The notes beneath the pieces are model-generated. The model did no database searches, was not told the DNA's origin, and was given only the letters and a program-made list of their open reading frames with translations. A DNA stretch of 64,000 nt from Bacillus sp. X1(2014) (GTDB lineage: Bacteria > Bacillota > Bacilli > Bacillales_B > DSM-18226), in assembly GCF_007678255.1 (NCBI RefSeq), contig NZ_VEED01000017.1, positions 1-64,000 of the forward strand. The letters are read 5' to 3'. Each line of letters opens with the position of its first letter. The stretch's first letter is position 1. Below are positions 63,123 to 64,000 of this stretch, piece after piece. The position numbers were made by a program, and so were the translations under genes.

Positions 63123-64000
63123 TCATCCCCCTTTTGTCATATTTGCCAAATCCTTTTCAGTTCTATTGGAATGTAATCGTTTGCTCCAATAGATAAATAG
63201 TACATATAGGATGACTGAAACAATGATCCCTGTAAACCATGATATATTATAAATAGGTTCGAGGAAATCAATAAATCTACCAATTAAGCTAATACACCCA
63301 GCGAATAGAGTGGCAAATAGTGCAGGCCAGTTAACTCCGTTTGAGAAACGGCTCATACTTTTGGGGAAATACAAATCTTGTAAAATGATTTCTCTTTTTT
63401 TAATAAGAAAATAGTCAGCAAGAATCACACCTATTACAGGACTTAACATTCCACCGACCATATTTAAAAAAGTAAATATGGTAGTAGGACTCTCCATTAG
63501 CTTCCATGGCATAATTAGTAATCCACTAACGGTACCAATGAAGGCACCTGATTTAAAGTTTAATTTTTTCGGTAATAATGAGGCTAATTGATACCCTGTT
63601 GGAATAATGTTACCTAAAATGTTTACAGATAAGGTCGTTAAACAAATGGTTAGTAGAGAAAGAACAGTGGCAAATTTACTATCAAATCGATTAATTACTT
63701 CAAGTACATTCCAGATAGGAACTCCAAAAGCAATTTCAGACCCAATGACGATGGTAATGCTTGCAACAGCAAACAATAAATAAGTAATTACAAGCCCTGC
63801 AATTTGTCCGCATGATTGGCCTTTATTGGTGCGTGAATACCTTGTAACATCAGAAACGCTTAGTATTTGTGCCCCCCATGTTGCTAATATCGCTGAAATA
63901 CAGCTTAAGATAACCAAAATACTATTTCCTTCTACACCTTTCTCGCTGTAGTGTAAGATGGGGTTGATTCCACCTGCTAAATTTATTGCCCAAATGGACA
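63123..64000 (-). CDS. NCS1-family nucleobase permease, partial
   Basis: The frame stays open to the right edge, so the 5' end of the gene is outside the window. The visible ~292 residues hold about eight membrane segments with the NCS1 signature TWGAQILSVSDVTRYSRTNKG (compare SNWAGPVVNMADFTHRAKS in the permease at 49269) and IIPTGYQLASLLPKKLNFKSG. It probably imports a purine, pyrimidine, hydantoin or allantoin. An ATG at 63917 is internal. It converges on the amidohydrolase relic. Confidence 0.85.
   Translation of the reverse strand, partial: SIWAINLAGGINPILHYSEKGVEGNSILVILSCISAILATWGAQILSVSDVTRYSRTNKGQSCGQIAGLVITYLLFAVASITIVIGSEIAFGVPIWNVLEVINRFDSKFATVLSLLTICLTTLSVNILGNIIPTGYQLASLLPKKLNFKSGAFIGTVSGLLIMPWKLMESPTTIFTFLNMVGGMLSPVIGVILADYFLIKKREIILQDLYFPKSMSRFSNGVNWPALFATLFAGCISLIGRFIDFLEPIYNISWFTGIIVSVILYVLFIYWSKRLHSNRTEKDLANMTKGG

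Overview
The window looks like chromosome of a low-GC, endospore-forming Bacillaceae bacterium (Bacillus/Neobacillus type). The reasons are: a Bacillus-style tRNA cluster, a SleB-type spore cortex hydrolase, a des desaturase with a DesR remnant, a lysine riboswitch ahead of dapA followed by an RNase J gene, and an ansR-ansA-ansB-mleN-mleA block in the same order as in B. subtilis. All functional statements come from reading motifs and gene order; no database search was run.

Layout. 1-1030: nine tRNA genes and a terminator; a 24-bp duplication copies the start of tRNA-fMet. 1-13 kb: housekeeping genes (SleB-like hydrolase, M20 peptidase, DbpA helicase, fatty-acid desaturase with a decayed DesR and no DesK, RNase J, DapA under a lysine riboswitch, a MarR/MFS pair, a methyltransferase). 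14.4-20.2 kb: two sugar-acid type operons (TIM-barrel isomerase, KDG-kinase-like kinase, MFS symporter; and Hps-Phi). They share a double operator that is probably bound by the LacI-family regulator encoded between them, and both have cre-like sites. 20-26 kb: GNAT, YjdM, an RmlD-like protein, threonine dehydratase, an SDR-ArsR pair and a decayed alcohol dehydrogenase. 26-32.6 kb: an RpiR regulator divergent from a four-gene operon that matches the E. coli ygcW-ygcU-ygcE-yqcE set, ending in a second decayed alcohol dehydrogenase. 32.7-41.1 kb: a Na+/H+ antiporter, IlvE, CBO0543-type membrane proteins (one frameshifted), a 55-residue Asn/Gln-rich gene absent from simple ORF calls, a GNAT protein and two esterase-like hydrolases.

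41.1-56.1 kb is the most interesting part. A PucR-type regulator faces a run encoding the three oxamate-carbamoyltransferase-type subunits (DUF2877/AllH, FdrA/AllF, DUF1116/AllG), an ankyrin-TPR protein and a carbamate kinase. An NCS1 nucleobase-type permease (frameshifted at its C terminus), a guanine-deaminase-like enzyme, an amidohydrolase with an altered metal site, an oligopeptide-type solute-binding lipoprotein and a CodA-like amidohydrolase follow. The set resembles the poorly characterised E. coli yahD-yahE-yahF-yahG-yahI-yahJ genes with import and deamination genes added. My inference is a pathway that imports and opens an N-heterocycle, transfers a carbamoyl group to phosphate and recovers ATP through carbamate kinase.

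56.1-63.1 kb: the asparagine/aspartate/malate block (ansR, ansA, ansB, mleN, mleA). It sits between the intact CodA-like amidohydrolase gene and a deleted second copy of that gene's 3' end, and next to a broken two-component sensor gene. The window closes with a partial NCS1 permease reading in from the right edge.
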